From an uncultured Oscillospiraceae bacterium (lineage in GTDB: Bacteria > Bacillota > Clostridia > Oscillospirales > Oscillospiraceae), in the NCBI GenBank assembly GCA_910579595.1, contig CAJTVM010000022.1, positions 1 through 33,773 of the forward strand: a DNA stretch of 33,773 nucleotides. Reading direction: 5' to 3'. This document shows, piece by piece, positions 23,882 to 31,937 of this stretch. The notes below the pieces were generated by a model. The model saw only the letters and a program-made list of their open reading frames with translations. It made no database searches and had not been told where the DNA came from. The stretch's first letter is position 1, and each line of letters opens with the position of its first letter. The translations under genes were made by a program, and so were the position numbers.

Positions 23882-25195
23882 TTATTCCCCAGCTTCTGCG
23901 TAGAGCGCGTTAATTGCCTTGATAAATTCCTCGGCACCCTGTTCCGGGGTGAGTTCGCCGCTGGTCACACGAGGGGCAATATCTGTGATAGCGCTGACCC
24001 AGAACACAGAGCTATGACCAAACTCCATCTGGGGCATACCGGCGTTCATGCCCTTGGACAGCACCTTGGCAACCTCCAGATCCAAAGCCTCGGGATCGTT
24101 CATAACATCCTCACGCAGGGTGGAGCGGCCAATCACCTTTGTGAAGGCTTTTTGAGTATCATACTCTCCCATCTTCTTCAGCCAGCGGAGGATCGCGTCG
24201 TTGCGGCCTTCGTCACCGGAATCGACACCGTACATCCAGTCTTGTCCTTGACAGCCGCCAGTCCAGCCACCATCCTCATAAGCGGGGATCAACTGAATGT
24301 CATAGTTCATACCAGCCTGCTGATAATCGGGTTCCGTCCAAGGACCCGCACACAGGAAGGCCAGCTCGCCGGTTTTGAATGCCTCGGTGGCCGCCTGGCT
24401 GGCGTATGTCATGCCGTTGGAGAACTTCTCCACTTCGAGAATCGTCTTAAATGCGCGCACACACTGGCTGGCCTCAACGGTGGTTTTGCCATTTTCGTGT
24501 CCAATCGTCAGATTGGGAGCGTCACAAGCCAGAATACCGCCAGGGCAGGTGAAGTGACCGGTGGACCACGAATGGGTGGCATCAATGCCGGCGGCCTTAA
24601 CGCGCTCACACTGGCTGTAGAAGTCATCCCAAGTATTCAGCGGTTCATTTTTCCAGTCGATGCCAGCCTTGTCCAAAACGTCGGTATTGCGGAAGATCAG
24701 GGAAACAAAGCTCATAAAAGGAACCGCATACTGCTTTCCCTCGTCGTTGGTGACAGCGCTGCGGGCATTTTCGTAGAAGCCGTCCGCCCATACCTGATCT
24801 TCGGAGTAGATAGGGGATAGATCCAGTAAATCAATAGCCCGCTGGAAGCTGAGCGCGTCACGAGCGCTGGCACAGAACATATCTGGCAGCCCTACGCCTG
24901 CCATCAGGCTGGTCAGCAGATCGGAGTCATCCTTAGCCACGACTGTGATGGAATTGACGTCGTCATTTTCTTCGCAGAATTCCTTGACCCACTGATCCAT
25001 TAGCTTGCCCTGATCGTTCAGAACCATGTCGGAGTAAGTCCAGAAAACCAGATCGTAGCCGTTTTCGGACTTTTGAGCGGAGGACCCCTTGCTGCCATCA
25101 TCCTTGCTGCCGCCGCTGCCGCAGCCGGTCATGAGGGAGCAGGCCATAATAATAGCAAGACCCAGAGATAAAACCTTCATCCATGTACGTTTCAT
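23882..25195 (-). CDS. ABC sugar-binding lipoprotein
   Basis: A 437-residue extracellular solute-binding protein of the carbohydrate family 1. A Lys/Arg-rich start and hydrophobic stretch end in the lipobox LMTGC, followed by a Gly/Ser/Lys linker, so it is a membrane-anchored lipoprotein. The mature part carries the usual family pattern (NDVNSITVVAKDDSDLLTSL, the aromatic-rich sugar cleft). AAAGG touches the first in-frame ATG (25204) and is 9 nt from ATG 25195, which is therefore preferred. It selects the substrate imported by the two permeases. Confidence 0.9.
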   Translation of the reverse strand: MKRTWMKVLSLGLAIIMACSLMTGCGSGGSKDDGSKGSSAQKSENGYDLVFWTYSDMVLNDQGKLMDQWVKEFCEENDDVNSITVVAKDDSDLLTSLMAGVGLPDMFCASARDALSFQRAIDLLDLSPIYSEDQVWADGFYENARSAVTNDEGKQYAVPFMSFVSLIFRNTDVLDKAGIDWKNEPLNTWDDFYSQCERVKAAGIDATHSWSTGHFTCPGGILACDAPNLTIGHENGKTTVEASQCVRAFKTILEVEKFSNGMTYASQAATEAFKTGELAFLCAGPWTEPDYQQAGMNYDIQLIPAYEDGGWTGGCQGQDWMYGVDSGDEGRNDAILRWLKKMGEYDTQKAFTKVIGRSTLREDVMNDPEALDLEVAKVLSKGMNAGMPQMEFGHSSVFWVSAITDIAPRVTSGELTPEQGAEEFIKAINALYAEAGE

Positions 25196-25221
25196 TTTTT
25201 TCATCCTTTCTTTTGTCCATC

Positions 25222-26367
25222 TTACTTACGTTTGCGGTGCTTGTCGTAGCTTATATCAGTAGCCAGCAGGCCGAACCTTCGTTCACCTACCAGTTCCTGT
25301 TGACGATCACGATAGTGGAATCCGAAGAACCACAGAGGGAAAATGTAGAGGAACGGAGTGAGACATTCCTCCTTAACAGAGGGCATTTTGATACATTTTA
25401 CATTAAACTGATGAATCTCAGGAACGTCTTCTTCTGAAATAAGATATGCTTTCGTGCAAGCGATCTCACAGCCGGCAAGCAGATCCAAGACTTTTTCGAT
25501 TGTGTTTCGGTGAGGGGCTACCATAAAAAGAGGAATGTTGCCGTCAATTTCCCTAAAACGGCCATGTGCGAAATCCTCCAATTCTTCGCAGGCGCCGAAA
25601 ATCCATGCAAATTCACAAATTTTTAAAGCGCCTTCCTGAGCCGTCCCGAGGTTGGGCCCGGTACCCAGAACCATAAGATTATGAAAATGATGTTCTTCGT
25701 AGTCGGTGACCACCTTGTCCATGGCATCAAACAATGCGGGAAGAGCCTGCATACCCGCTTTGGTGTATTCCCACTGATCGTTCCAATAAGCCCGGTTTTC
25801 CGGCAAGATGACACCTCGTTTTTCACCCAGCAGGAGAGCGAACTCCATCGCGCCCTGGAGGATAAAAAGGTGGGAAATACTATAGGCGGTCATACCGTTC
25901 TCAGACTCAATCTCTGTATATGCTGTGACACGAAAATCTGCCGGAGGGGCCATTCTGATGTCGCCGCTGCCGGAAATACACAAAGTCATTGCACCGAGCG
26001 CTTTGGCTTCCTCCAGACTTTTGACCACGCTTGCTGTGTTTCCGCTGCAGCTAATGCCAACTACCAGTGTATTCTTGGGCCGGGACAAATATTCTTGGGG
26101 ATAGGTTCTGAACTGATAGGCAGGGACGGCGCGCGCGGACACACCGGCCAACCTCGTGAAAATGAACTCCGCGTTCATTGCGGTGGCCAGAGAGGTTCCG
26201 TGGCCGATCAGGCAGACGGTGTCGATCTGGGCGAGACGAGGGTCCTCTGCGTATTGAGCCGTACTTTCGCGGGCAATGGTTTCGGTATGCTCCCATGTCT
26301 TTGGATTTGCCGCGCTGAGCATTTGCAGCCTCAGTTTTTCGTTTCGTTCTCGTATGGCTTCGTACAT
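25222..26367 (-). CDS. SIS-domain sugar isomerase/deglycase (FrlB/AgaS/GlmS-C-like)
   Basis: A 381-residue protein with two SIS domains. The first has LIGHGTSLATAMNAE and the phosphate-binding ISCSGNTASV; the second has VLGTGPNLGTAQEGALK and the Glu/His-containing EELEDFAHGRFR. Such enzymes isomerise or deglycate phosphorylated amino sugars or fructosamines. Lying directly upstream of binding protein, permeases and PfkB kinase, it holds the place of the deglycase FrlB. AAAGGAG lies 11 nt before ATG 26367; the in-frame ATG at 26403 lacks a ribosome site. The substrate is inferred. Confidence 0.85.
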   Translation of the reverse strand: MYEAIRERNEKLRLQMLSAANPKTWEHTETIARESTAQYAEDPRLAQIDTVCLIGHGTSLATAMNAEFIFTRLAGVSARAVPAYQFRTYPQEYLSRPKNTLVVGISCSGNTASVVKSLEEAKALGAMTLCISGSGDIRMAPPADFRVTAYTEIESENGMTAYSISHLFILQGAMEFALLLGEKRGVILPENRAYWNDQWEYTKAGMQALPALFDAMDKVVTDYEEHHFHNLMVLGTGPNLGTAQEGALKICEFAWIFGACEELEDFAHGRFREIDGNIPLFMVAPHRNTIEKVLDLLAGCEIACTKAYLISEEDVPEIHQFNVKCIKMPSVKEECLTPFLYIFPLWFFGFHYRDRQQELVGERRFGLLATDISYDKHRKRK

Positions 26368-26412
26368 GATAAAATAAACTCCTTTCCATAGTTTAATCGT
26401 CACGAAAGCTGC

Positions 26413-27369
26413 CTATGTGACGTTTCTCAATTTGTAAAGCGCTACACATGCGGAACCGCAGAGCCCCACATTGCCGGCGCCCAATTCTGAAACCGCGATT
26501 CGGGCGTTCCATTTGAAAACGCCTTTTTGCGCTTGTGCGGAAAGCGTCGTGATTTCCGCGCAAAGGCGTTCCCGCATCCAAGGATCGGACATTACACCTC
26601 CGGCCAAAATATATGTTCCAATGTCAAAACCGGCCTCCAGATTCAACAGAAGGAGCGCCAACTGAAGGATCAAGGTATCTATAATTTTTTTTGCAAAGGG
26701 ATCCCCGCTTTTGCAGGCAGCTGCCAGAGATCGTCCGCCCCGAGGAATCCTGGAAGAGTCGCTGCTGTTTTCCAGACGGCTTCGCTCCAGCTCCATTCCC
26801 TGTCCAGAAGCCACACTTTCAATGCTGACAATTTTACCATTATCGCAGCGTTGAAACAGCATATTACCGATTTCTCCGGCGTTGTTGTTCATCCCATGCA
26901 CCAATTTGCCATCCAAAACCAGCCCCATGGAGAGTCCGGTGCCAACATTAACACAGGCGAACGTCTTTTCCCGCTGTCCTACTCCGAACATCAGTTCATA
27001 CAGAGTGGCCGCTTTTACATCATTTTCTATAAACGCGGGTATTCCGTACCGTTCAGATACCATGCGGCATATATCGCATGATCCGGCGTCAAGGATCACG
27101 GAAGAACTCCGCAGGCGCTGCCGCAAGTGGTCGACGGAACCACGAATGCCCATGCCGGCCGCAATCGGAGTGACAACGCTTCGGTACCGCGCCCAAAACG
27201 GGTCGATTTGTGAAAAAAGCGTTTTAATCCATGCATCTGCCGGAAGGCTGTGGGATTCATATTCTTCCCAAGCGAGGATCTTGCCCTCTGTGGAAACAAG
27301 GCCATACCGGATCTTAGTGCCCCCGACATCAACTCCCAAGACACAGGCCGGACAGATTTTATTACTCAT
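26413..27369 (-). CDS. ROK-family kinase-like protein, no zinc cluster
   Basis: A 318-residue ROK protein with the ATP loop DVGGTK at 14-19, catalytic-region ENDVKA, and ILAGGV near the C-terminus. The usual ROK zinc site (GH plus CxCGxxGC) is absent: GEIG is followed by NM, and only one Cys lies near the expected place. There is no DNA-binding domain, so it is a kinase or pseudo-kinase and not a repressor. GGAGG lies 9 nt before ATG 27369, and the gene overlaps the previous ROK gene by 8 nt. It may phosphorylate the sugar part of the imported conjugate. Confidence 0.83.
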   Translation of the reverse strand: MSNKICPACVLGVDVGGTKIRYGLVSTEGKILAWEEYESHSLPADAWIKTLFSQIDPFWARYRSVVTPIAAGMGIRGSVDHLRQRLRSSSVILDAGSCDICRMVSERYGIPAFIENDVKAATLYELMFGVGQREKTFACVNVGTGLSMGLVLDGKLVHGMNNNAGEIGNMLFQRCDNGKIVSIESVASGQGMELERSRLENSSDSSRIPRGGRSLAAACKSGDPFAKKIIDTLILQLALLLLNLEAGFDIGTYILAGGVMSDPWMRERLCAEITTLSAQAQKGVFKWNARIAVSELGAGNVGLCGSACVALYKLRNVT

Positions 27370-28291
27370 GTGCCATTTCCTCCATTTTGCCAAGAGCCAG
27401 TGATGCCGCGCCCAGCAACGCACCCAAATAGCCAAGGGGCGTAGCCCTGACTTCTGGAATCATGGATGGGGCGTGAAGCATCTCCCGACGCAGTTCCCGG
27501 TGAAGCGTATCTTCAAACATGGAATATGCCAAGGTTACTCCGCCGCCTAAGATCACCAGCCCTGGATCTGTCAGGAACGCGGCTTGGGCGATGGCCCGCG
27601 CCAAGTATATCCCCTCGATGTCAAATGCCTTTCGGGCGTTTTTATCCCCAGAGACCGCAAGCTCCATAAGCCGGTCGGCAGGGAGCGATTCCTCAGTGCC
27701 CTCTCCGCATAGGCGGCGATAGGTACGGGAGAGTCCGCGTCCGGATGCCAGATCCTCCAGATTCATGCGCCGGGGCGGCTTGGCGGCCAGATCATCTGTA
27801 GGCAGCATACCGATTTCGCCTGCTTTTCTGCGGGAGCCTTGCCACAGCTTTCCGTCCAGAAAGAACGCTCCGCCGATGCTGTTGCTGATGGTCATATAGA
27901 GAAAATTCAATACATCCCGTCCAGCGCCGAACCTATGCTCCGCGAGAGCGCAGGCGTTGGCGTCGTTGTCCAGCACCACCGGTCTGCCGTACCGCTTTTG
28001 GAACAGCTCCGCGATTGGCAATGCCTGTATGCCAAGGAATGAGGATGACAGCCATATTCCGGCATCTGGATCGGCAAATCCGGGGATTGTTATACCAAAG
28101 GGGATGTGTGAATCCTGCTGAGGGAAATGGGAGACAAGCTCGTCGACTCCATGAAAGAGCTGGCGCACAATATTCTGCGCCCCATGTCCCTGCCAAACGT
28201 ATTTTTGTGTGTAAAGAACCTTGCCTTCCGGCGTTACTGCTCCGGCAATAAATTTCGAGCCGCCGATGTCTATGCAAAGAATTTCATTCAT
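27362..28291 (-). CDS. Second ROK-family kinase-like protein, no zinc cluster
   Basis: A 309-residue ROK protein with DIGGSK near residue 8, LDNDANACALAE (the ROK ND motif with the catalytic Asp), ISNSIGGAFF and ILGGGV. After GEIG comes ML instead of the zinc-binding His, and the CxCGxxGC cluster is missing. Its start overlaps the stop of the SIS gene by 8 nt, and its own stop overlaps the next ROK gene, so the three are translationally coupled. The two ROK proteins may form a heteromer or act on different sugars. Confidence 0.83.
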   Translation of the reverse strand: MNEILCIDIGGSKFIAGAVTPEGKVLYTQKYVWQGHGAQNIVRQLFHGVDELVSHFPQQDSHIPFGITIPGFADPDAGIWLSSSFLGIQALPIAELFQKRYGRPVVLDNDANACALAEHRFGAGRDVLNFLYMTISNSIGGAFFLDGKLWQGSRRKAGEIGMLPTDDLAAKPPRRMNLEDLASGRGLSRTYRRLCGEGTEESLPADRLMELAVSGDKNARKAFDIEGIYLARAIAQAAFLTDPGLVILGGGVTLAYSMFEDTLHRELRREMLHAPSMIPEVRATPLGYLGALLGAASLALGKMEEMAHE

Positions 28292-29405
28292 GGCTCATCT
28301 TATCGTAGCTGGGCCGCAAAAGGTTTTTAACCGCGGGGTTCATTACTTCTGTGGTGTCGACGCCTGATTGCCGCGCGAGCCGGCAGGCCATGACCTGAAG
28401 CGGAAGGATGAGCTCAACAGGATTCAGTTCTTGGCAATCGCTGATAGGAAGCGGCAGATCGTAAGGCGCGGAGACATCTTCGGGAACAGCGCCAACGGCA
28501 ATACAGCCAGATGTAACAGACCTCATGGCGCGGTACAGCTGGGCCATCCGCTGGCGCTCATAGCCGTTTTCGCCAAACAGGAAGATCACCACATCTCCTT
28601 GGCGAACCGCGCCTGACGGTCCATGAAGGAATTCCTCCAGTTCATATGCCTTGGCAAGACACTTGTTTGCCTCCTCAAACTTCAGCGCGCCCTCCATGGC
28701 GGTTCCAAAGTTGGCGCCATATCCGACGATCCTATAAAACGGTACGTTGGACAGACGATCCCCCCATTGATGAAACCAAGCATCCGAAGCATCCAAGATG
28801 GCTTGGCATTTGTCAGGAAGCAGTTTCAGCGCTTGGCAGAATGCCGCATACTCATCCGGGGAAATAGCGCCTGTGTCTGCGGCGGCCGCCGCGACGCACA
28901 CCGTCAGCTGCAGAAGGCCGGTGGTGTATCCCTTGGTAGATGGAAGCGCGCGCTCTGTACCAGAGAGCTTTTCTATTGCCACGGTGCACTCCTTGGCGAG
29001 CATACTGTCTCGACTGCGTACAGTGCATACAGTGGGTACTCCGTGCCGCTTGGCTATGCGAGCTAACTCCACCGGACCTTTTGTATATCCTGTCTCGGCG
29101 GGGCAGATCAACAGAGAATGCCGCGGGGGAGGTTGATGGGGGAATAGAAAATCACTGTGCCATAGAAGAAGGCTGGAATAGGACAGAGTCGATTCCACCC
29201 CCAACATATTCCTGACAGTATGCTTGAGGACGTATCCCGCCGTGGCAACAGTTCCGCTGCCACAAAATAAAATGTGCTGAAACGGATGATCCTTAAATAA
29301 TTGGACAAACTCTTTTATGCGGGTCTCGTCCATTTCCGCACAGCGCCGCATGAGCTGCGGTTGTTCTAAGATATCCCGCATCATAGGACACAGTTCAGCT
29401 GTCAT
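28284..29405 (-). CDS. Second SIS-domain protein, degenerate phosphate loop
   Basis: A 373-residue double-SIS protein of the GlmS C-terminal type. FCGSGTVATAGYVLKHTVRN, GYGANFGTAMEGALKFEE and AYELEEFLHGPSGAV are the family segments, and the C-terminus ends with the usual Pro-containing tail. The usual SxSGxT phosphate-binding loop reads CPAETGYTKGP, so its first serine position is changed. This may mean a different phosphate-binding mode or a non-phosphorylated ligand. ATG 29405 lies about 7 nt after AAAGGA; a TTG at 29411 is in frame but too close to that site. It overlaps the EamA gene by 11 nt. Confidence 0.82.
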   Translation of the reverse strand: MTAELCPMMRDILEQPQLMRRCAEMDETRIKEFVQLFKDHPFQHILFCGSGTVATAGYVLKHTVRNMLGVESTLSYSSLLLWHSDFLFPHQPPPRHSLLICPAETGYTKGPVELARIAKRHGVPTVCTVRSRDSMLAKECTVAIEKLSGTERALPSTKGYTTGLLQLTVCVAAAAADTGAISPDEYAAFCQALKLLPDKCQAILDASDAWFHQWGDRLSNVPFYRIVGYGANFGTAMEGALKFEEANKCLAKAYELEEFLHGPSGAVRQGDVVIFLFGENGYERQRMAQLYRAMRSVTSGCIAVGAVPEDVSAPYDLPLPISDCQELNPVELILPLQVMACRLARQSGVDTTEVMNPAVKNLLRPSYDKMSHE

Positions 29406-30339
29406 CGGCAATCCTTTCCTTCCTGTTCTGATCAGTGCGCGTACCGCTGATTGAGATCAAAGCCACTGCCGTGATAATCAGGGCGCATCCCAATCCCATT
29501 TTCCAATCCAAGACATCTTGGTATACAATGATTCCCGCAAAGAGGCTGGTCAGGGGTTCCGCCACGTTTAGCAGAGACGCGTTGGATGCCCCCAGATTTC
29601 TTATTCCATAAATCAGGAAATAGAGCGCAAGCACTGTGCAAAAGAAACCCAGAGACACGGCGAGAATCCAGCTTCTTAATGTGGGCGGCAGGGAAAACGT
29701 GTTTTTAATGGTAGTCTTTCCAATAAAGAATGCGCTTCCAAATAATAAGATGTAAAGCATGGAGGAAAAACTATTCATCTGTGCCAGTGAGGATTTTCGG
29801 TTGGTCAGAACATAATACGCATATGAAATTCCGGACAATAAAGCGCACAGCGTGCCTTTCCAAACGTTCCCGTTGGAGGCGGAAAGATCAATCATAAGTG
29901 CCAGCCCTGAGACAATGAAAATCACGGAAACCATGCGGAGAAGGCCAATCTTTTTGTGCTCAATCACACACTCGTACAACAGTACGAACAACGGATACGA
30001 GAAATGAAGCATGGTGGCCAAACCGACAGAGATGTTGTTATAAGAAGCGGCAAGAAGCGATGCGGTTAATCCAAACCCCAAAATTCCAGCTGCGGCAGAG
30101 GTAACAGCCTGCTTGGGTGATATCCTGACTGGATATCCTTTTGCCCAGACAATAACCGCGCAGATTATTAGGGCCGTCCCAAAACGCCAGGCAACAATGC
30201 ATTCGCTGCGCATGCCTTCTCGAAGCAACTCTTTGACAAAGATAGGCATAATACCATATAGCAGGGATGCGGCTAAAACCGCTAAAATGCTTTTCGTGAC
30301 GTTACCCCCCGTCTTAGTGTTTTTGTTTGAATTCTTCAA
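29395..30339 (-). CDS. EamA-family (DMT) membrane transporter
   Basis: A 314-residue protein with ten hydrophobic helices in two EamA repeats. Typical elements are LAASLLYGIMPIFVKELL, VAWRFGTALII and, in the second repeat, LNVAEPLTSLFAGIIVYQD. This family exports or imports small metabolites such as amino acids or purine-like compounds. It is first in the operon and may export the amine or amino acid released by deglycation, or be a second importer. The start is TTG 30339, with AGAGG 9 nt upstream; no ATG occurs before the first membrane helix. Confidence 0.85.
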   Translation of the reverse strand: MKNSNKNTKTGGNVTKSILAVLAASLLYGIMPIFVKELLREGMRSECIVAWRFGTALIICAVIVWAKGYPVRISPKQAVTSAAAGILGFGLTASLLAASYNNISVGLATMLHFSYPLFVLLYECVIEHKKIGLLRMVSVIFIVSGLALMIDLSASNGNVWKGTLCALLSGISYAYYVLTNRKSSLAQMNSFSSMLYILLFGSAFFIGKTTIKNTFSLPPTLRSWILAVSLGFFCTVLALYFLIYGIRNLGASNASLLNVAEPLTSLFAGIIVYQDVLDWKMGLGCALIITAVALISISGTRTDQNRKERIADDS

Positions 30340-30398
30340 GTAAAACTGCCTCTTGCTTGTCCAATTTACACGAATGCAGAGATCATTGCAATTAGGAT

Positions 30399-30410
30399 GT
30401 ACAATTGTAC
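30399..30410. promoter_or_regulatory. Perfect 12-bp palindrome upstream of the sugar operon
   Basis: GTACAATTGTAC lies in the divergent region between the EamA and HxlR-type genes, about 60 bp before the EamA start. It is a candidate operator for one of the two adjacent regulators. No convincing consensus promoter for the minus operon was found nearby; TTGCAA-N17-TAAATT on the minus strand (from 30391) is only a weak candidate. Confidence 0.4.
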
Positions 30411-30461
30411 TAAGAAAAATTTATTGCCTATGATTATTTGCAAACTATACATAATGCCCAA

Positions 30462-30490
30462 TTGACTGTCGATATATTTTGGTATATTAT
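30462..30490 (+). promoter_or_regulatory. Promoter of the HxlR-type and RpiR-type regulator genes
   Basis: TTGACT (30462-30467), a 17-bp spacer and TATTAT (30485-30490). The transcript would have a leader of about 140 nt that contains the hairpin at 30513-30549. Confidence 0.6.
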
Positions 30491-30512
30491 ATAAAATGAG
30501 AGGTAAAAACGA

Positions 30513-30549
30513 ACATGATTCGCAAAATTATCTGCTTTGCGGATCATGT
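30513..30549 (+). promoter_or_regulatory. 14-bp leader hairpin before the HxlR-type gene
   Basis: ACATGATTCGCAAA (30513-30526) pairs with 30536-30549 with one G-T pair and a nine-base loop. It lies in the predicted leader with no T-tract, so it may be an operator for a dimeric regulator or an RNA structure affecting translation. Confidence 0.4.
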
Positions 30550-30637
30550 AATCGTTCGCCTTTTGCACGATGCGGAAATTCCCGGTTGGGCATGGGATTT
30601 ATAGTATCCAGACTATGAAGGAATGGAGGATTCTTAT

Positions 30638-30970
30638 ATGCTGCTGGACGATACCGTGGTTGCTCCGGATCAAGTATTTAAAGAGAACTTGATATTTCCG
30701 ATTTTATCCACTCCCTGGAAGATATATCTGCTGCTCACTATTGGTACGGAAACGGTGCGCTTTGGTACACTGAGAAAAGCTCTGATGTCCGTTTCCCGAG
30801 TAAGTGTGACCAAATACCTGATGGAGTTGGAGAAAGACGGCTTTCTCTATCGCATTGAATACCCGGCGCCGCCGCTTCGTACGGAGTATAAATTGACGCC
30901 GGCCGGACTGCGGATTCTTCCGATTCTTCAGGCATTAACCGCGCAGGGGAATAATTTGAGCGATTCATGA
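30638..30970 (+). CDS. HxlR-type winged-helix regulator
   Basis: A 110-residue MarR/HxlR-like protein. The pattern P(W)K..LLL..(RF)G.LRKAL..VSRVSVTKYLMELEKDGFL.R..YP.PPLRTEYKLTPAG is the HxlR winged helix, normally a dimer that senses a small metabolite. GGAGGA (30625-30630) is 7 nt from ATG 30638 and overlaps the earlier in-frame ATG 30623, so 30638 is chosen. It is divergent from the sugar operon and probably controls it together with the RpiR-type protein. The aldehyde-sensing cysteine of some relatives is not apparent. Confidence 0.82.
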   Translation: MLLDDTVVAPDQVFKENLIFPILSTPWKIYLLLTIGTETVRFGTLRKALMSVSRVSVTKYLMELEKDGFLYRIEYPAPPLRTEYKLTPAGLRILPILQALTAQGNNLSDS

Positions 30971-31073
30971 TTAGATGCCAATAGAAAGCTGTACTCCCAG
31001 TTTGCAGCGCTGTTCGCTTTAATACGAGCATAAGTTTTGGGACCCTATGCTGTCCTTTGGAGAGGAGGCAACT

Positions 31074-31937
31074 ATGGATATCAAATCCATTTCTCTAATG
31101 CAAAAACTAATGAATTTAATTGTTCCCAATAATATGGATCATACCACGGGGATTTTGGCAAATTATCTGCTGCTGCATTATAACGAGCTTGAGAACCTGC
31201 CGCTGAACCGAGTGACGGCGGATTGCTTTGTATCGCCATCATCAGTACGGAGGTTTTGCAGGAAATTGGGATTCGAAAACTATTCCGACCTTGTGGAAGC
31301 TAGGCTGCGTAACCCTGAGCATCAGCAGAAAATCAGTGTGGCCAATCTCAACCGGGGGATCTACCACCCGGCTGTACTCCGTGCGGAGATTAATGAAAAC
31401 CTGTTTTTGTGCTTCCGTTCTGTCTCCAATAAGCAATTTCGATTTCTCGCGTCTTCTATGGCAGAGTCCAGCGCGGTCGTCCTTTTATGCACCAGGCCGT
31501 ATAATTTTTGGTTAAGAGAGTTTCAAAACCAAATGATCGCTTGGGGAAAGCCTACCTATGTTTGGGAGGAACCGGCTTCCTACCGCCCTTTCTTTCATCA
31601 ATTTGGAGACAGTGTCTGCACTGTTGTCGTTAGCCCCTTATTTTACCTGCCCAACGCATACATTTCTGAGATGGACTTTGTTCAGGGTAAAAAGGCTTTG
31701 ATCTCCCATGATGTGATCATGAAAGATCCCATGTACCCCGTCTTCTCAAAACAGTACGATCAAATTGTACCGCTTCACTTTAAGAATGATGAGTATGAGT
31801 ACATGGAGATATATGGAAAGTACTCCATCGGATATTTGTTTGACAGCCTGCTGGGAGAGATCATATATCAACAGGTGCGGCAGACAGAAAAAGCAGATGG
31901 AACGTTGCCAGAAGGATCTAAGGAACCGCTGATTTAA
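31074..31937 (+). CDS. RpiR-family regulator with divergent SIS domain
   Basis: A 287-residue regulator. The N-terminal helix-turn-helix has LPLNRVTADCFVSPSSVRRFCRKLGFENYSDL, the RpiR pattern. The C-terminal domain should be a sugar-phosphate-binding SIS fold, but its glycine and serine loops are weak, so the ligand site is atypical. GAGGAGG lies 5 nt before ATG 31074; the in-frame ATG 31047 has no such site. It is 103 nt after the HxlR-type gene on the same strand and likely senses an intermediate of the adjacent amino-sugar or fructosamine pathway. No clear terminator follows before the IS remnant. Confidence 0.83.
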   Translation: MDIKSISLMQKLMNLIVPNNMDHTTGILANYLLLHYNELENLPLNRVTADCFVSPSSVRRFCRKLGFENYSDLVEARLRNPEHQQKISVANLNRGIYHPAVLRAEINENLFLCFRSVSNKQFRFLASSMAESSAVVLLCTRPYNFWLREFQNQMIAWGKPTYVWEEPASYRPFFHQFGDSVCTVVVSPLFYLPNAYISEMDFVQGKKALISHDVIMKDPMYPVFSKQYDQIVPLHFKNDEYEYMEIYGKYSIGYLFDSLLGEIIYQQVRQTEKADGTLPEGSKEPLI

